NCBI RefSeq assembly: GCF_000696385.1
Contig: NZ_JJMN01000010.1
Span: 1-64,000 of the forward strand
Source of the DNA: Vibrio metoecus
GTDB taxonomy: Bacteria > Pseudomonadota > Gammaproteobacteria > Enterobacterales > Vibrionaceae
DNA length: 64,000 nucleotides
Direction: 5' to 3'
The stretch's first letter is position 1; each line of letters opens with the position of its first letter. Position numbers and translations under genes: made by a program. The notes under the pieces are model-generated. The model was given only the letters and a program-made list of their open reading frames with translations, searched no databases and was not told the origin of the DNA. Positions 30,474 to 40,033 of the stretch are shown here, in pieces.

Positions 30474-31319
30474 ATGCCAAAGCCTATCTCCAAAACGACA
30501 TTATTTACCCCTAGTGATGCCCCATTTATCCTCGATCCGAGCAAACCTGTGCTTACTCACGCACGAGATATGCAGGCTGAAACTGGCATTGAGCCGCACT
30601 CTCATCCACGTTCTCAGTTGCTTTGGGCAGCAAAAGGGGTGCTACGTGTGCGAAGTGACACTGCGGTTTGGGTGGTTCCGTCCACACATGCGGTTTGGAT
30701 CCCTAGCGGCCTTCCCCATCAAGTGGTGTGCGAAACCTTAGCTCACACTCGTAACTTGTATATTGATCCAAGCTTTATCGTTCGTGCACAAGATGAAAAA
30801 GTAGTAATGGTGTCCATGAGCTCACTGATGCGTGAAATCATCCTCCGCCTCACGGAGAATGTTCAACCTTACAGGCCAGAGGCTTTACATCGCCTCGGGC
30901 TAGTTGCGATCGATGAGCTAGAAGGGCTAGTCAGCGTTGATACTCACCTACCCGCAGGTTCAGATCCACGGCTAAGCCGAGTGATCCAGCGTTTAATTCG
31001 CGAGCCTCAAGCCAACTTTTCGCTTGCGGAGCTCGCCGAAATTGGCGGAGCAAGCATCCGCACTATAGAAAGGCTATTCAAATCCGAAACAGGTTTAACT
31101 TATCGCCAGTGGCGTCAACGTTTTAGGTTACTCAACGCCTTAGAAAAGCTACATCAAGGAGGTAGCACAACGGCGGTTGCACATGATTTAGGATATTTGA
31201 GTGTGAGCAGTTTCAGTGCAGCATTCAAAGCGGAATTTGGTAGAACTCCGCAAGAATATGCGAGTCATAGAACTCTTAACAATGGCGGTTTTTCTGCCTG
31301 TTCTAAAGCTCCTCTCTGA
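30474..31319 (+). CDS. AraC-family regulator
   Basis: A 281-aa AraC/XylS-type activator. The N-terminal cupin domain (EPHSHPRSQLLWAAKGVLRV, AVWIPSGLPHQVV) is the effector/dimerisation part. The C-terminal double helix-turn-helix (FSLAELAEIGGASIRTIERLF, TAVAHDLGYLSVSSFSAAFK) binds DNA. It is transcribed divergently from the anion transporter with an 83-base gap, so that gene is its likely target. Confidence 0.92.
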   Translation: MPKPISKTTLFTPSDAPFILDPSKPVLTHARDMQAETGIEPHSHPRSQLLWAAKGVLRVRSDTAVWVVPSTHAVWIPSGLPHQVVCETLAHTRNLYIDPSFIVRAQDEKVVMVSMSSLMREIILRLTENVQPYRPEALHRLGLVAIDELEGLVSVDTHLPAGSDPRLSRVIQRLIREPQANFSLAELAEIGGASIRTIERLFKSETGLTYRQWRQRFRLLNALEKLHQGGSTTAVAHDLGYLSVSSFSAAFKAEFGRTPQEYASHRTLNNGGFSACSKAPL

Positions 31320-31392
31320 CGATGTATTCTTGGAGTACTGCGACAAAAGCGAGCGAGTAAGAAAGCCACGTGATGAATCGAGTTCAATCTCA

Positions 31393-31743
31393 TTAAGCAA
31401 ACTTGCTACGAAATACAAAATACACCGCACCAATTAAGCACAATCCAGCCCACAAATAATCGAGCTTTAATGGTTCACGCAGATAAAAGACTGAGAAAGG
31501 CACAAACACCATTAAGGTGATCACTTCTTGCAAAATTTTAAGTTGCCCAACATTCAGCGCGGTATAGCCAATTCGATTGGCGGGTACTTGCAGTAAGTAT
31601 TCAAACAGCGCAATGCCCCAGCTCACCAACGCCGCAATAATCCAAGGTTTGTTATTCAGCTCTTTAAGATGCGCGTACCAAGCAAAAGTCATAAACACAT
31701 TGCTGCAAATCAGCAGACCGACACTGACCACAATCGGATTCAT
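31393..31743 (-). CDS. DUF486 (DMT-like) small membrane protein
   Basis: A 116-aa protein of four transmembrane helices in the DUF486 family, related to small multidrug-resistance/DMT transporters. Typical sequence includes FMTFAWYAHLK, EYLLQVPANRIGY and LKILQEVITLMVFVPFSVFY. I start at ATG 31743 after AGAGGACAGAG; the frame is open to 31776. Function unknown. Confidence 0.82.
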   Translation of the reverse strand: MNPIVVSVGLLICSNVFMTFAWYAHLKELNNKPWIIAALVSWGIALFEYLLQVPANRIGYTALNVGQLKILQEVITLMVFVPFSVFYLREPLKLDYLWAGLCLIGAVYFVFRSKFA

Positions 31744-31820
31744 TTTTACTCTGTCCTCTTTGGATAACCGTCCCAAACTACGGCGCCGCTAGTCTATAGG
31801 AGCGCCATGCCGTTTGCATC

Positions 31821-32280
31821 TTACCTTTGCGGCACTTTACTGCGGATAATCCGATACATATAAAGCACAATAACTAGGTTAATCAGTAGAGCCGCCATAC
31901 TGAATACACCAGGATGGGTAAACAACTCATACACTTCAAATGGCAGATAGATTGCTCCGCTGAGCAGTGCAAACCACTCCGTCCACAATAAGTTGTGCCA
32001 AAGACCATAAGCTTCAATCAAACGGATCGCACCATACACTAGCGCGCCTGCGGCCACCCAGTTCAAATTGAAATGGGTGAGAATCCCCGCTTGATGCAGT
32101 AATTTCTCTGGCCAATAACTGGCAGGATTAAGGTGCAAGTGCTGTAACAGATCTAGCAACAACTGCTGTAGGCTAGCGCCGGCAACATGGTGCAGCCCTA
32201 ACCCCAACAGTAGCGACACAATCCCTTTGGTCCGACTCTAAAATCGCGACCGCTTTTAAGCCTTGGTGTGTATTCGACAT
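31821..32280 (-). pseudogene. DUF2127 membrane protein, single frameshift
   Basis: Small membrane protein of the DUF2127 family, about 152 aa. It should begin at ATG 32280 with MSNTHQGLKAVAILES, but one surplus base near 32232 (GTCGGACC instead of GTCGACC) shifts the frame. Removing it gives ILESTKGIVSLLLGLGLHHV, continuing into the intact remainder (AYGLWHNLLWTEWFALLSGA). It has about four transmembrane helices; function unknown. Confidence 0.8.
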
Positions 32281-32309
32281 GCTTATTTCACCATGATTCT
32301 TGCGCTCGA

Positions 32310-32627
32310 TTACTTCGCTAGTTGATAAGTAATGACATAAAGCTCATCGATATTGGGGTAAATCTCTTGGATTAACGCCTTGAGTTTGGGTAATTCTATC
32401 GCTTCTTGCTCAGCGTGAAACTCGTTGATCTCATCAAACTTGAGCGGTTCAACCGCCAGAATATCTATCTCACACACTTTACGCTGGGTTTCTAAAGTGA
32501 ACACTTCAACGCGAGTGCCGGGTACGTAATGGCTCTCCGATTTATCACGGATGGTGATGGTCTTCTGGCCAGAGGCCACCAAGGGGGTCAAAAATTCAAA
32601 AAAGGTAATTTGAGTTGGGACGGACAT
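32310..32627 (-). CDS. yqfB: ASCH-domain N4-acetylcytidine amidohydrolase (YqfB-like)
   Basis: A 105-aa ASCH-fold protein that aligns well with E. coli YqfB, which hydrolyses N4-acetylcytidine to cytidine and acetate. Matching blocks are ITFFEFLTPLVASGQKTITI, RDKSESHYVPGTRV, FHAEQEAIELPKLKALI, and IYPNIDELYVITYQL. The catalytic Lys, Thr and Glu positions of YqfB (GQKTITIRD, HAEQE) appear present. A single gene with about 150 bases of plain intergenic sequence behind almG. Confidence 0.87.
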   Translation of the reverse strand: MSVPTQITFFEFLTPLVASGQKTITIRDKSESHYVPGTRVEVFTLETQRKVCEIDILAVEPLKFDEINEFHAEQEAIELPKLKALIQEIYPNIDELYVITYQLAK

Positions 32628-32782
32628 ATTAAGAGCCTCGATAAATCGCGTATCAGGGGTGCTTTATGAAGCATTCCCCTAATGAGGTCAAGGGATTATC
32701 GAGGCTGTGTGTGTGATGAATCAGCGAATCGCGCGTGGCGCTCAATCATCCACATCGACTTCTTAGATACACCGAATTGCTT

Positions 32783-33610
32783 TTACTTAAAACGCCGATA
32801 AAGCCAGATCCACTGCTCGGGATGAGCGGTGATCGCTTGCTGCATCATGTCGGCTAACTGCTGCGCATCCTGCGCAATGTTGCGACCTAAATCATCGGTT
32901 TGGTGCAAGGCAAAGCGCGAGAAATGCAGTCTCTGCGTCACTCCCCTCACTGAGCGCATAATAGAAAATAGAGTCGGGCATGCGAGTTTATACGCAAGGA
33001 AAAAAGGCGTTGCCGACAATTGTGTGGCTTGCCCAAACCAACGAACAGGCACACCTTCAGTGCGCATATCCATATGTAACACTACCCATTCACCTTGTTT
33101 GATCCGCTGTGCTAACTCCAACATCAAGTTTTGCTTGCGTAGCAGATAGGGAACTCCGGCTAATTTCGCAGCTTGGGAGATCATGGCATTTTCATCCGGA
33201 CGATCGCCTGATCTGCCCGCCCCAAAAATGGTGACGGCTTTTTTACCCTTGTTCGGTTAAGCCCACCAAGTCACCCCATCATAAACGCCCATATGTGGAC
33301 AAACGATAATACCGCCACCTTGGTTATCTAGGATCTCTTGAACCAAGTCAGGCTGTTCAACTTGATATTGGTAACGCTTAAGATGGCAAAACCCGAGTAA
33401 ATTCTTCAATGATAAGCGAGTAGATTGCTCAACAATGGCCTGCTTTTTTACGTCACTCAAATCAGGTAACGCGTAATTAAGTTGCGTTAAAGCCGCTGCC
33501 ATTTTTTTCCGACTTATCGGCTTAGCCACGAGGCGGCATAAACCATTTTTTATCGACAGTGGTAAATAAAATAAGCCTGAGGTTAACGCTTTTAACCAAA
33601 AAATACGCAC
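32783..33610 (-). pseudogene. almG: AlmG glycyltransferase, interrupted by a stop
   Basis: Lysophospholipid-acyltransferase-like enzyme that moves glycine from AlmF to lipid A in V. cholerae, giving polymyxin resistance. The first part (33610-33257) starts MRIFWLKALTSGLFYLPLSI and reaches a catalytic-type HX4D motif, CPHMGVYDGVTWWA. A TAA at 33257-33259 follows. The same frame resumes to 32783, with MISQAAKLAGVPYLLRKQNL and LHMDMRTEGVPVRWFGQATQ. One base short before the TAA and one G too many about 15 bases later (GGGTAAAA) would explain it; the repaired reading is WWALTEQGKKAVTIFGAGR. Probably a +1/-1 sequencing pair. It lies 1 base from almF. Confidence 0.85.
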
Positions 33611-33611
33611 G

Positions 33612-33848
33612 TTATTCCCCTACTTCGCTCACTAACCAATCAATGACTTCATTGACTGACGATTCCATGGTTAATGGCATATCAAATAGATTAATTTGTG
33701 CCGAAAACTGGCTTTCTACTTTGGCAACAATATCGATGAAAGAGAAGGAATCAAACTCATCGAAAAATTTATTGGTGAGTATCGATGAAATACCCTCAAT
33801 ACTGGTTTGTAATCGCTCAATAAGAATATTTTCAATGGCTTGTTTCAT
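33612..33848 (-). CDS. almF: AlmF glycine carrier protein
   Basis: A 78-aa acyl-carrier-like protein. The phosphopantetheine attachment Ser is Ser34 in FDEFDSFSFIDIVAKVES (a D-S-F-S pattern instead of the usual D-S-L). AlmE charges it with glycine and AlmG uses the glycyl-AlmF. It overlaps the 3' end of almE and stands one base before almG, so the three genes are translated together. Confidence 0.93.
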   Translation of the reverse strand: MKQAIENILIERLQTSIEGISSILTNKFFDEFDSFSFIDIVAKVESQFSAQINLFDMPLTMESSVNEVIDWLVSEVGE

Positions 33849-35505
33849 ATATCTGACTCGCTAATTGTTGTTGTAAAGCTTTAATATCGGTTTTGCCATT
33901 GGCATTTCTTGGTAATTGTTCAATGGCATACCAACGCTTAGGCACAAAAGTCGGATTTAATTTGTTGTCTTGTCATTGGCTCAACCACAGATCTGGTTGC
34001 CATTGGGTATGGGTATCCACAAACGCCACCGTACCGCTGGCATAGCCCGACTCACTTAAAGGCCAAGGCACTATCGCCACGCTGTGCGCTTGAGTCACGC
34101 GGCGGACAACGGTTTCAATCTCTTCTAATTCCACCCGTTGTCCGGCAATTTTCACTTGGTGATCGCGGCGCCCAAGATGAATCAGCACGCCATTTGATTT
34201 AGTGACAATGTCACCTGAACGATACCAAACACGCCCTTCGTGCTGGAAAAAGGCACTTTGCGTATTCAGCGGATCATTCAGATAACCCTTCACTAACTGT
34301 TTGCCCGACAGAAGTAATTCTCCGCGATATCCCTCGGGTGCAGATTCAAAGCGCATCAACTCACCTTGTTCGTTGATGATGGCTAAAAACTCCTCTTCAA
34401 AAGCACGGCCAATCGGCACCGATGCCATACCTGAATGGGCGACAAATCGATGATAGGTAATGGCAATCGTGCATTCTGTTGGACCATACAGATTGATCAC
34501 CGGCTGCTGGGTGGCCTGTTGCCATTGTTCGGCTAAATCATGCAGCAAGGCTTGTCCGCAGAAAAAACTCAGTCGCAGAGAAGGTAAACTGTGTGGCGTT
34601 AAGGTTTGTCTTTGTAGGGCCAACTCAATAACAGTAGGCACAGAAAGCCATACCGTTAATTGATGGTGACGAATAAATTCCGCTGGACTTAATTTCGCTA
34701 ATTCAGGCACAACATATAAACAAGCACCAGAGATCAAACTGTAAAAAATATCATGTACCGAAAGATCAAAAGTCAAATCAGAATATTGTCCCACTCGATC
34801 TTGCGCATTGAGTGGAAATAGTTTGTCAATTTGGCTGATATAGCTATGCAAATTACTGTAACTGACCGCAATACGTTTGGGCTTACCAGTCGAACCTGAG
34901 GTTTGCATGATATAAGCGTACTCATGTTCATTATCTAAATGGTATTTCGCTACCAGTAATTCCACATCTTGTTCGGTTATTTGCACTGTGTGAAAAGTGT
35001 GCTGAGGATATTGCTGACGTAAGGGTTCCATATCCACATCAGGCAGCGCATAAATGTGTAATCGGTCAATGCAAGTCTCAAGTAGGGAGGACAAACGACT
35101 CAATTGCTGCGCGTCTACCACGATGGAATCACATTGTGTCGCGATCAGCGTCTCTTGGATCTGTTCTGTTGTTGCTCGCGCATTGAGCGGAATATAAGTC
35201 ATACCGCCCAAATAGCTCGCCCAAATCGCAGAATAAGCCGCGAGATCGCGCACCGAAAGGATCGCAACTCGCTGCACGCCCTGTAAATTCCAATAGTCAC
35301 TCAATGAGAGTGCCATATCGGCCATCTCTTGATAGGTGTAGGTTTTCTGTTTAATCCATAATGCAGGGGCATGTCGGTTAGCCTGAATGGCCGCCAAAAT
35401 AGAGTGTCTTGTCTCGCAGTACATCGCCATTTTATTGATAAATTGGTTATGCACGACACCATAACCCTCTCTCTGTAACAAATCTGTCGCAGAATTGTAT
35501 GGCAT
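33832..35505 (-). pseudogene. almE: AlmE glycine-adenylating enzyme, premature stop before its last core motif
   Basis: Adenylation-domain ligase that activates glycine and loads it onto AlmF. Seen in order: YIMQTSGSTGKPKRIAVSY (A3), LYGPTECTIAITYH (A5), WYRSGDIV (A7), GRRDHQVKIAGQRVELEEIE (A8). A TGA at 33973-33975 ends the protein after DLWLSQ. The same frame continues with LNPTFVPKRWYAIEQLPRNA and then NGKTDIKAL, the A10 motif with the catalytic lysine, ending at 33832. Adding a T (TTG for TG) and removing an A from CAAATTA gives LSQLTRQQLNPTF without a stop. So the gene is probably intact in reality; as written it would lack the A10 lysine. Start may be ATG 35505 or 35430. Confidence 0.87.
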
Positions 35506-35668
35506 TGTCAGCTACCGCGATCGAATAGGCATAGGATCGCCCAAGCGGAAAAGAATCACTCGATACTCGGTTATTAGAAAGGATTAGCCCTGTTTATATC
35601 TCTGCCTATTCCTCCAAGATTGAAGATGATAAAAGTAGCCATCGATATGACGGCTACCTCTTGCATTC

Positions 35669-36184
35669 TTATTGCCCAATCACGCCACAGACAATGCGTG
35701 CACCACCACCGCCGAGCATCATCGGATGATCGGAATGGTTATCGCCCCCGGCATGAATCATCAAGGCCTTGCCTTTCACCTCATTCAGCGTGAAGCGTGG
35801 CGCCAATACCGGTTGATTAGCAACGCCATGCGCATCTACATACAGCGCAGGCAAATCACCCAAGTGGTTATCATTGGTCCACGGATAGCCGTGTTGACCT
35901 GTATTTTTCGGATCATAGTGACCACCAGCGGCTCCGCCTAACACGGTTTTGCCATCTTTGGTCGAGGCTTCACATGAACCATTCGCATGGACATGAAACC
36001 CATGAACACCGGCGGGCAATCCCGTTAATTGCGGGGTAAATACCGTACCATAATCACTGGAGGTTAACGTGACATTTCCCAAGGATTGCCCAGTGCTTAA
36101 ATCCGTCATCGGTACCGTCATCGTCTGCGCCAAAGCCGGAGTAGCCAACAGTGCAGCAACAGCAAACAATGTGTATTTTTTCAT
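35669..36184 (-). CDS. sodC: Periplasmic Cu/Zn superoxide dismutase
   Basis: A 171-aa SodC converting superoxide to hydrogen peroxide and oxygen. It has signal peptide [19 protein letters not shown] and copper/zinc ligands in [31 protein letters not shown] and [20 protein letters not shown]. The two disulfide cysteines (NGSC, RIVCG) are present. ATG 36184 follows AAGGAAAG. It is downstream of the ankyrin gene and katB on the same strand, so its peroxide product can be handled by the neighbouring catalase. Confidence 0.96.
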   Translation of the reverse strand: MKKYTLFAVAALLATPALAQTMTVPMTDLSTGQSLGNVTLTSSDYGTVFTPQLTGLPAGVHGFHVHANGSCEASTKDGKTVLGGAAGGHYDPKNTGQHGYPWTNDNHLGDLPALYVDAHGVANQPVLAPRFTLNEVKGKALMIHAGGDNHSDHPMMLGGGGARIVCGVIGQ

Positions 36185-36194
36185 TTTTCTTTCC

Positions 36195-36746
36195 TTATTG
36201 TTGAGTAACAACCGCACCTTTCGACGGATTTTCATAAGCCACCGCGTCTGAGGGTTGTATTCGCGCTGCAACTTTTTCTTGATGCAGCATTTTTAACGTT
36301 TCAGATTGACCGTATAACTCAGCAAATTCTTGCACTGAAAGCCCTGATTTATTGCGAATATCTTCCGCACACTCGGCTTGATATAAGGTTCGTGCAATTT
36401 GTATCTCTCTTTTGATTAATGCTCCCATCAGTGCGGTGTTGCCGCGTTTATCTTGTAAACAAGCGTTCGCACCAGAATGAAGTAAAAGTTCAACTGTTTG
36501 AGCATTCCCTTGATAAGCAGCAACCATCAATGCGGTATAACTCTCAGGATTGCGTTGGTTGATGGGAAAACCTGCCGCAAGAAATTCTTCCACTACCTCG
36601 TTGTTACCGGTTCTTGCCGCCGCAAAGAAAAGGGTAATCAGTGACTGATATTCCTCTTGAGTATTGATTGATGGCTCAGTGGCATGCAGCAATCCGTAAG
36701 GTGCTATCAATAAGCTCACTAAAACCCACTGTCGAAGCCACATCAT
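36195..36746 (-). CDS. Exported ankyrin-repeat protein next to katB
   Basis: A 183-aa protein with a signal peptide ([20 protein letters not shown]) and three to four ankyrin repeats, including [20 protein letters not shown] and [20 protein letters not shown]. In Pseudomonas aeruginosa the ankyrin protein AnkB beside katB is needed for full catalase activity, so a catalase-supporting role is likely. It ends 10 bases before sodC; the start could be 36746 or the next ATG at 36743. Confidence 0.87.
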   Translation of the reverse strand: MMWLRQWVLVSLLIAPYGLLHATEPSINTQEEYQSLITLFFAAARTGNNEVVEEFLAAGFPINQRNPESYTALMVAAYQGNAQTVELLLHSGANACLQDKRGNTALMGALIKREIQIARTLYQAECAEDIRNKSGLSVQEFAELYGQSETLKMLHQEKVAARIQPSDAVAYENPSKGAVVTQQ

Positions 36747-36866
36747 TCGTTTCCTGTTGAATTAAGAAGGGTTAATGGAGAATGCCCCACAAGAGCCCTG
36801 TTTTTCGGGCAGAAAAGAGCAGAATTATCTCTTGTGGAGCAAATGAGGTGCCCTGATTCAGAAACG

Positions 36867-38384
36867 TTAAATCTGGCTTTGAGCTTTTTTCATCACACGT
36901 TGCAGATCGGTGTTCGTCGCTTTCGCTAAGCGAGTGCCATAATCTTTATCCGCTCGATAGAAATGGCTCACCATCGTGATCTTTATGTCCACATCTTTCA
37001 CTTTGTTGAGATCACCCGCCAAGTTCATGATCAGATCTTGCTTATCTTGCTCACTTAAGCTGCGATAAAGCACGCCCGCTTGATAAAAGTTACGCGGATT
37101 GCTGATCGCTTTTTGCTGCACGGTTCCTGTAAGTTGGGTTTGAACTGCTTTAAATTCAGGAGCTTCCTTCAACTCAAGTTTGCGACTTGGTTCGTAGTTG
37201 ATGTCTGATTGAGTTTGCGCACTATTGCTAGAACCTTCTTGATTGTGGTTATTCACCTCAGCCAAAGGACGGTTAATCGGCAGTTGCGATAAATTGGTGC
37301 CAACGCGGTATAACTGCGTGTCGGCATAAGCAAACAAACGCCCTTGCAACAAACGATCTTCCGATGGTTCTATTCCCGGGATCAGGTTAGATGGTGCGAA
37401 AGCCGACTGCTCCGTTTCTAAAAAGAAATTATCCGGCACTTTATTCAACGTCATCGTGCCCACTTTCTTCTCGGGAATATCCAACCACACTTTCGTGGCA
37501 TCGAGTCCATTGTAATCCAGCTTGCTTAGCTGCTCGGGTGAAAGCACTTTCACGTAGAGATCCCACTTCGGATGATTGCCAGCATCGATTTGCGTGTAGA
37601 GATCATTGGTCAAGTGATTGAAATCCTCACCCTGCACTTTGATCACATCATTGGGACGCAAATTCTGAATGCCTTGCTGGCTCTTCCAATGGAATTTCAC
37701 ATAGTTCACTTCACCTTTCTTATTAATCCATTTATAGGCATGTACTCCAAAACCATCCATTGTTCGGTAACTCGCAGGCGTACCTAAGTTGGTGTACACC
37801 CATGTCAACATATGGGTTGATCCTGGTTCATGACTGAAAAAGTCAAAATAACGATTTGGATCTTGAATATTAGTGACTGGTGAGGGTTTTAATGAATGCA
37901 CCATGTCTGGAAACTTGATCGAATCACGAATAAAAAATACAGGCAGATTGTTTCCAACCAAGTCCCAATTTCCTTGTTCAGTATAAAATTTGGTCGCAAA
38001 ACCACGTGGATCGCGCAGCGTTTCTGGCGAACCTTTTGAATGAATAACGGTAGAAAAACGTACAAATACCGGCGTTACTTTCCCTTTATTGGCAAAAGGT
38101 GCAGCCGCAGTCAGATCACTAAAATCACCGGATGCGACAAATTCACCGTGTGCGCCTGTTCCTCTGGCGTGCACCACACGCTCAGGAATACGTTCTCTCG
38201 CAAAACGCTGCAATTTTTGGATCAGATGAACGTCTTGCAGTAACACACTGCCATTTTCACCTGCGGTAATAGAATTTTGGTTATCGCCAACTGGCGCACC
38301 ATTGTCTCTTGTTAGAGTTTGTGCCTGTACGGATACCGTCACTAACCCCATTGAAATAATTAAAAAGCTTTTTGACATTTGCAT
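36867..38384 (-). CDS. katB: Periplasmic monofunctional catalase
   Basis: A 505-aa haem catalase. Signal peptide SKSFLIISMGLVTVSVQAQ predicts the periplasm. Catalytic His in ERVVHARGTGAHG, active-site Asn in LVGNNLPVFFIRDSIKFPD, and the haem-ligand Tyr in RLFAYADTQLYRVG are all visible. ATG 38384 follows GGAGAGCAACC; open sequence continues to 38441. Heads a katB-ankyrin-sodC group on the minus strand with 120 bases before the ankyrin gene. Confidence 0.94.
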   Translation of the reverse strand: MQMSKSFLIISMGLVTVSVQAQTLTRDNGAPVGDNQNSITAGENGSVLLQDVHLIQKLQRFARERIPERVVHARGTGAHGEFVASGDFSDLTAAAPFANKGKVTPVFVRFSTVIHSKGSPETLRDPRGFATKFYTEQGNWDLVGNNLPVFFIRDSIKFPDMVHSLKPSPVTNIQDPNRYFDFFSHEPGSTHMLTWVYTNLGTPASYRTMDGFGVHAYKWINKKGEVNYVKFHWKSQQGIQNLRPNDVIKVQGEDFNHLTNDLYTQIDAGNHPKWDLYVKVLSPEQLSKLDYNGLDATKVWLDIPEKKVGTMTLNKVPDNFFLETEQSAFAPSNLIPGIEPSEDRLLQGRLFAYADTQLYRVGTNLSQLPINRPLAEVNNHNQEGSSNSAQTQSDINYEPSRKLELKEAPEFKAVQTQLTGTVQQKAISNPRNFYQAGVLYRSLSEQDKQDLIMNLAGDLNKVKDVDIKITMVSHFYRADKDYGTRLAKATNTDLQRVMKKAQSQI

Positions 38385-38836
38385 GGTTGCTCTCCAATGC
38401 GCCCTGCCATTATTCGAATTAACGAACAATGCGTAAATCAAAAGCTCTTTTCTGCCCAGCGAGAATATATCTCCGCGCTATTATTTTGTTTAATGGAAAA
38501 TAACGATGAATTTGATAGAAAAAATCGATATAAACGAAAGTTTAATAAATTATGTCATTTTACTTTTATAGTATGACGTTATTTTCACCGATGCTTTTGT
38601 GATATCAATCCAAAAATTAAATTAGCATGAAATAATTTAGCACATCATGTTTCATGTGTATTTTTCAATCAAAAAGGCATTAATGAATGCTATGGGATAC
38701 TTATTTAGAAACGAAACATAAATAATTCACAAAGAAATGAATGATTTTCTTTAAGAGGCAGGTCATCTCTCTTGAGCAGTCACAAAACACGCTTTCTCCG
38801 AAAACAATTCACTTTTCTACTATCGAGGAGCTTTTC
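38385..38836. other. Divergent promoter region between katB and the RclC-like gene
   Basis: About 450 AT-rich bases with no credible gene. It must hold the katB and RclC-like promoters. I found no OxyR, SoxS or Fur site that I would defend. Confidence 0.5.
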
Positions 38837-39274
38837 ATGCCCAACCTACCTACTCGCACCCAGACTCAATACGGCTATCTTATTGGCGTGTTTGGTGTTT
38901 CATTGATTCTTATTTGGCTAGGCATCTATAAATTTACGCCAACCGAAGCTAAATTAATCGAACCTCTTGTTCTCAACCATCCACTGATGGGTTGGAGTTA
39001 CCAAATTCTCTCTGTACAAGCCGTTTCGAATTTAGTCGGTGCAACAGAAATTATGGTAGGTTTAGGTTTACTTATTGGACTTCGCTTTTCTAAGGTGGCT
39101 TATTACTCAGGAATCGCAAGTGTGGTGATTTTTATTACCACACTCAGCTTTTTGCTCACCACTCCCAACACTTGGAAAGTATCTGATGGAATTTTGGTTC
39201 CAAATTTCTTTTTGTTAAAAGATATTCTCTTTCTCGCCATCTCCATTCATGTCATAGAGAAAAATAAAATCTAA
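38837..39274 (+). CDS. DUF417/RclC-like inner-membrane protein
   Basis: A 145-aa protein with four transmembrane helices of the DUF417 family, as in E. coli RclC (YkgB), part of the reactive-chlorine defence. Family blocks are LIWLGIYKFTPTEAKLIEPL, HPLMGWSY and TEIMVGLGLLIGLRFSKVAY. I start at ATG 38837 after GAGGAG; the frame is open to 38741. Placed divergently from katB, so oxidant induction is plausible. Confidence 0.86.
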   Translation: MPNLPTRTQTQYGYLIGVFGVSLILIWLGIYKFTPTEAKLIEPLVLNHPLMGWSYQILSVQAVSNLVGATEIMVGLGLLIGLRFSKVAYYSGIASVVIFITTLSFLLTTPNTWKVSDGILVPNFFLLKDILFLAISIHVIEKNKI

Positions 39275-39306
39275 ACTTAATTATTATCTTTAGGGTGCAA
39301 TAAAAC

Positions 39307-39338
39307 AAATAGAGCATCAAATAGTGCTCTATTTATTT
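39307..39338 (+). terminator. Terminator after the RclC-like gene
   Basis: AAATAGAGCA (39307-39316) pairs with TGCTCTATTT (39325-39334) with an 8-base loop and is followed by ATTT. Confidence 0.72.
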
Positions 39339-39430
39339 GCTCTCTATTGGTTATACTCATTCTGTTTTAATCAATCTTGTATTGATGTGAGATAACTTTG
39401 ATACCGTAATGGAAACCTTTTGAGTTGAAC

Positions 39431-40033
39431 TCACTCAGGTAGATAACGACCAATCGAGCGAATTAGGCCAGCTATATTACTGACTTCAAGTTTTTTCATC
39501 ACATTAGCTCGGTGTACTTCAATCGTGCGCAGCGACACACACAACGCATCCGCCATTTCTTGGTTTTTCATTCCTTTGACGACTAGCTCAGCAATATCAC
39601 GTTCTCGTTTTGTCAGGCTCTTGAGTTTACTTTGCATATTGTATTGTTCAGCACGGGTCGCGGATTGCTCAAGGGCGTGGTCGATCGCTTTCACCAACGC
39701 ATCCCCATCCACTGGCTTTTGGCAAAAATCACACGCCCCTTCTTTTAATGCCTCTACCGCCATTGGCACATCACCGTGTCCGGTTAAATAGATGATGCCC
39801 AAAGGGCTATGGTGTTGATTCAGCCAACGTTGTACTTCTTGCCCATTTATTCCCGGCATGCGGCTATCCAAAACAACGCATCCGGCTTGCTGCGCATCCA
39901 CCTGTTGCAAAAATTGCTGGCCGCAAGAGAAGGCTTGCAGTTGATAACCGTAGCTTTCGAGTAAAAACTGCAGTGACTCTAAAACGTTTATTTCATCATC
40001 AACCAAATACACCGGGTGAGGATTACGAAACAT
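39431..40033 (-). CDS. FixJ/TtrR-type response regulator
   Basis: A 200-aa two-component regulator. The receiver domain has acidic DDE near residue 12, phospho-acceptor Asp in CVVLDSRMPGINGQEV, and Lys in DFCQKPVDGDALV. The LuxR-type DNA-binding domain is LTKRERDIAELVVKGMKNQE to RTIEVHRANVMKKL. It overlaps the sensor gene by 11 bases. The closest match by type is the FixJ/TtrR group. The palindrome at 41901-41918 is its likely site. Confidence 0.92.
   Translation of the reverse strand: MFRNPHPVYLVDDEINVLESLQFLLESYGYQLQAFSCGQQFLQQVDAQQAGCVVLDSRMPGINGQEVQRWLNQHHSPLGIIYLTGHGDVPMAVEALKEGACDFCQKPVDGDALVKAIDHALEQSATRAEQYNMQSKLKSLTKRERDIAELVVKGMKNQEMADALCVSLRTIEVHRANVMKKLEVSNIAGLIRSIGRYLPE

Noticed and set aside
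35633..35657. Terminator of sodC (GTAGCC/GGCTAC)
   Set aside because: Short 6-bp stem with an 11-base loop; too weak to list.
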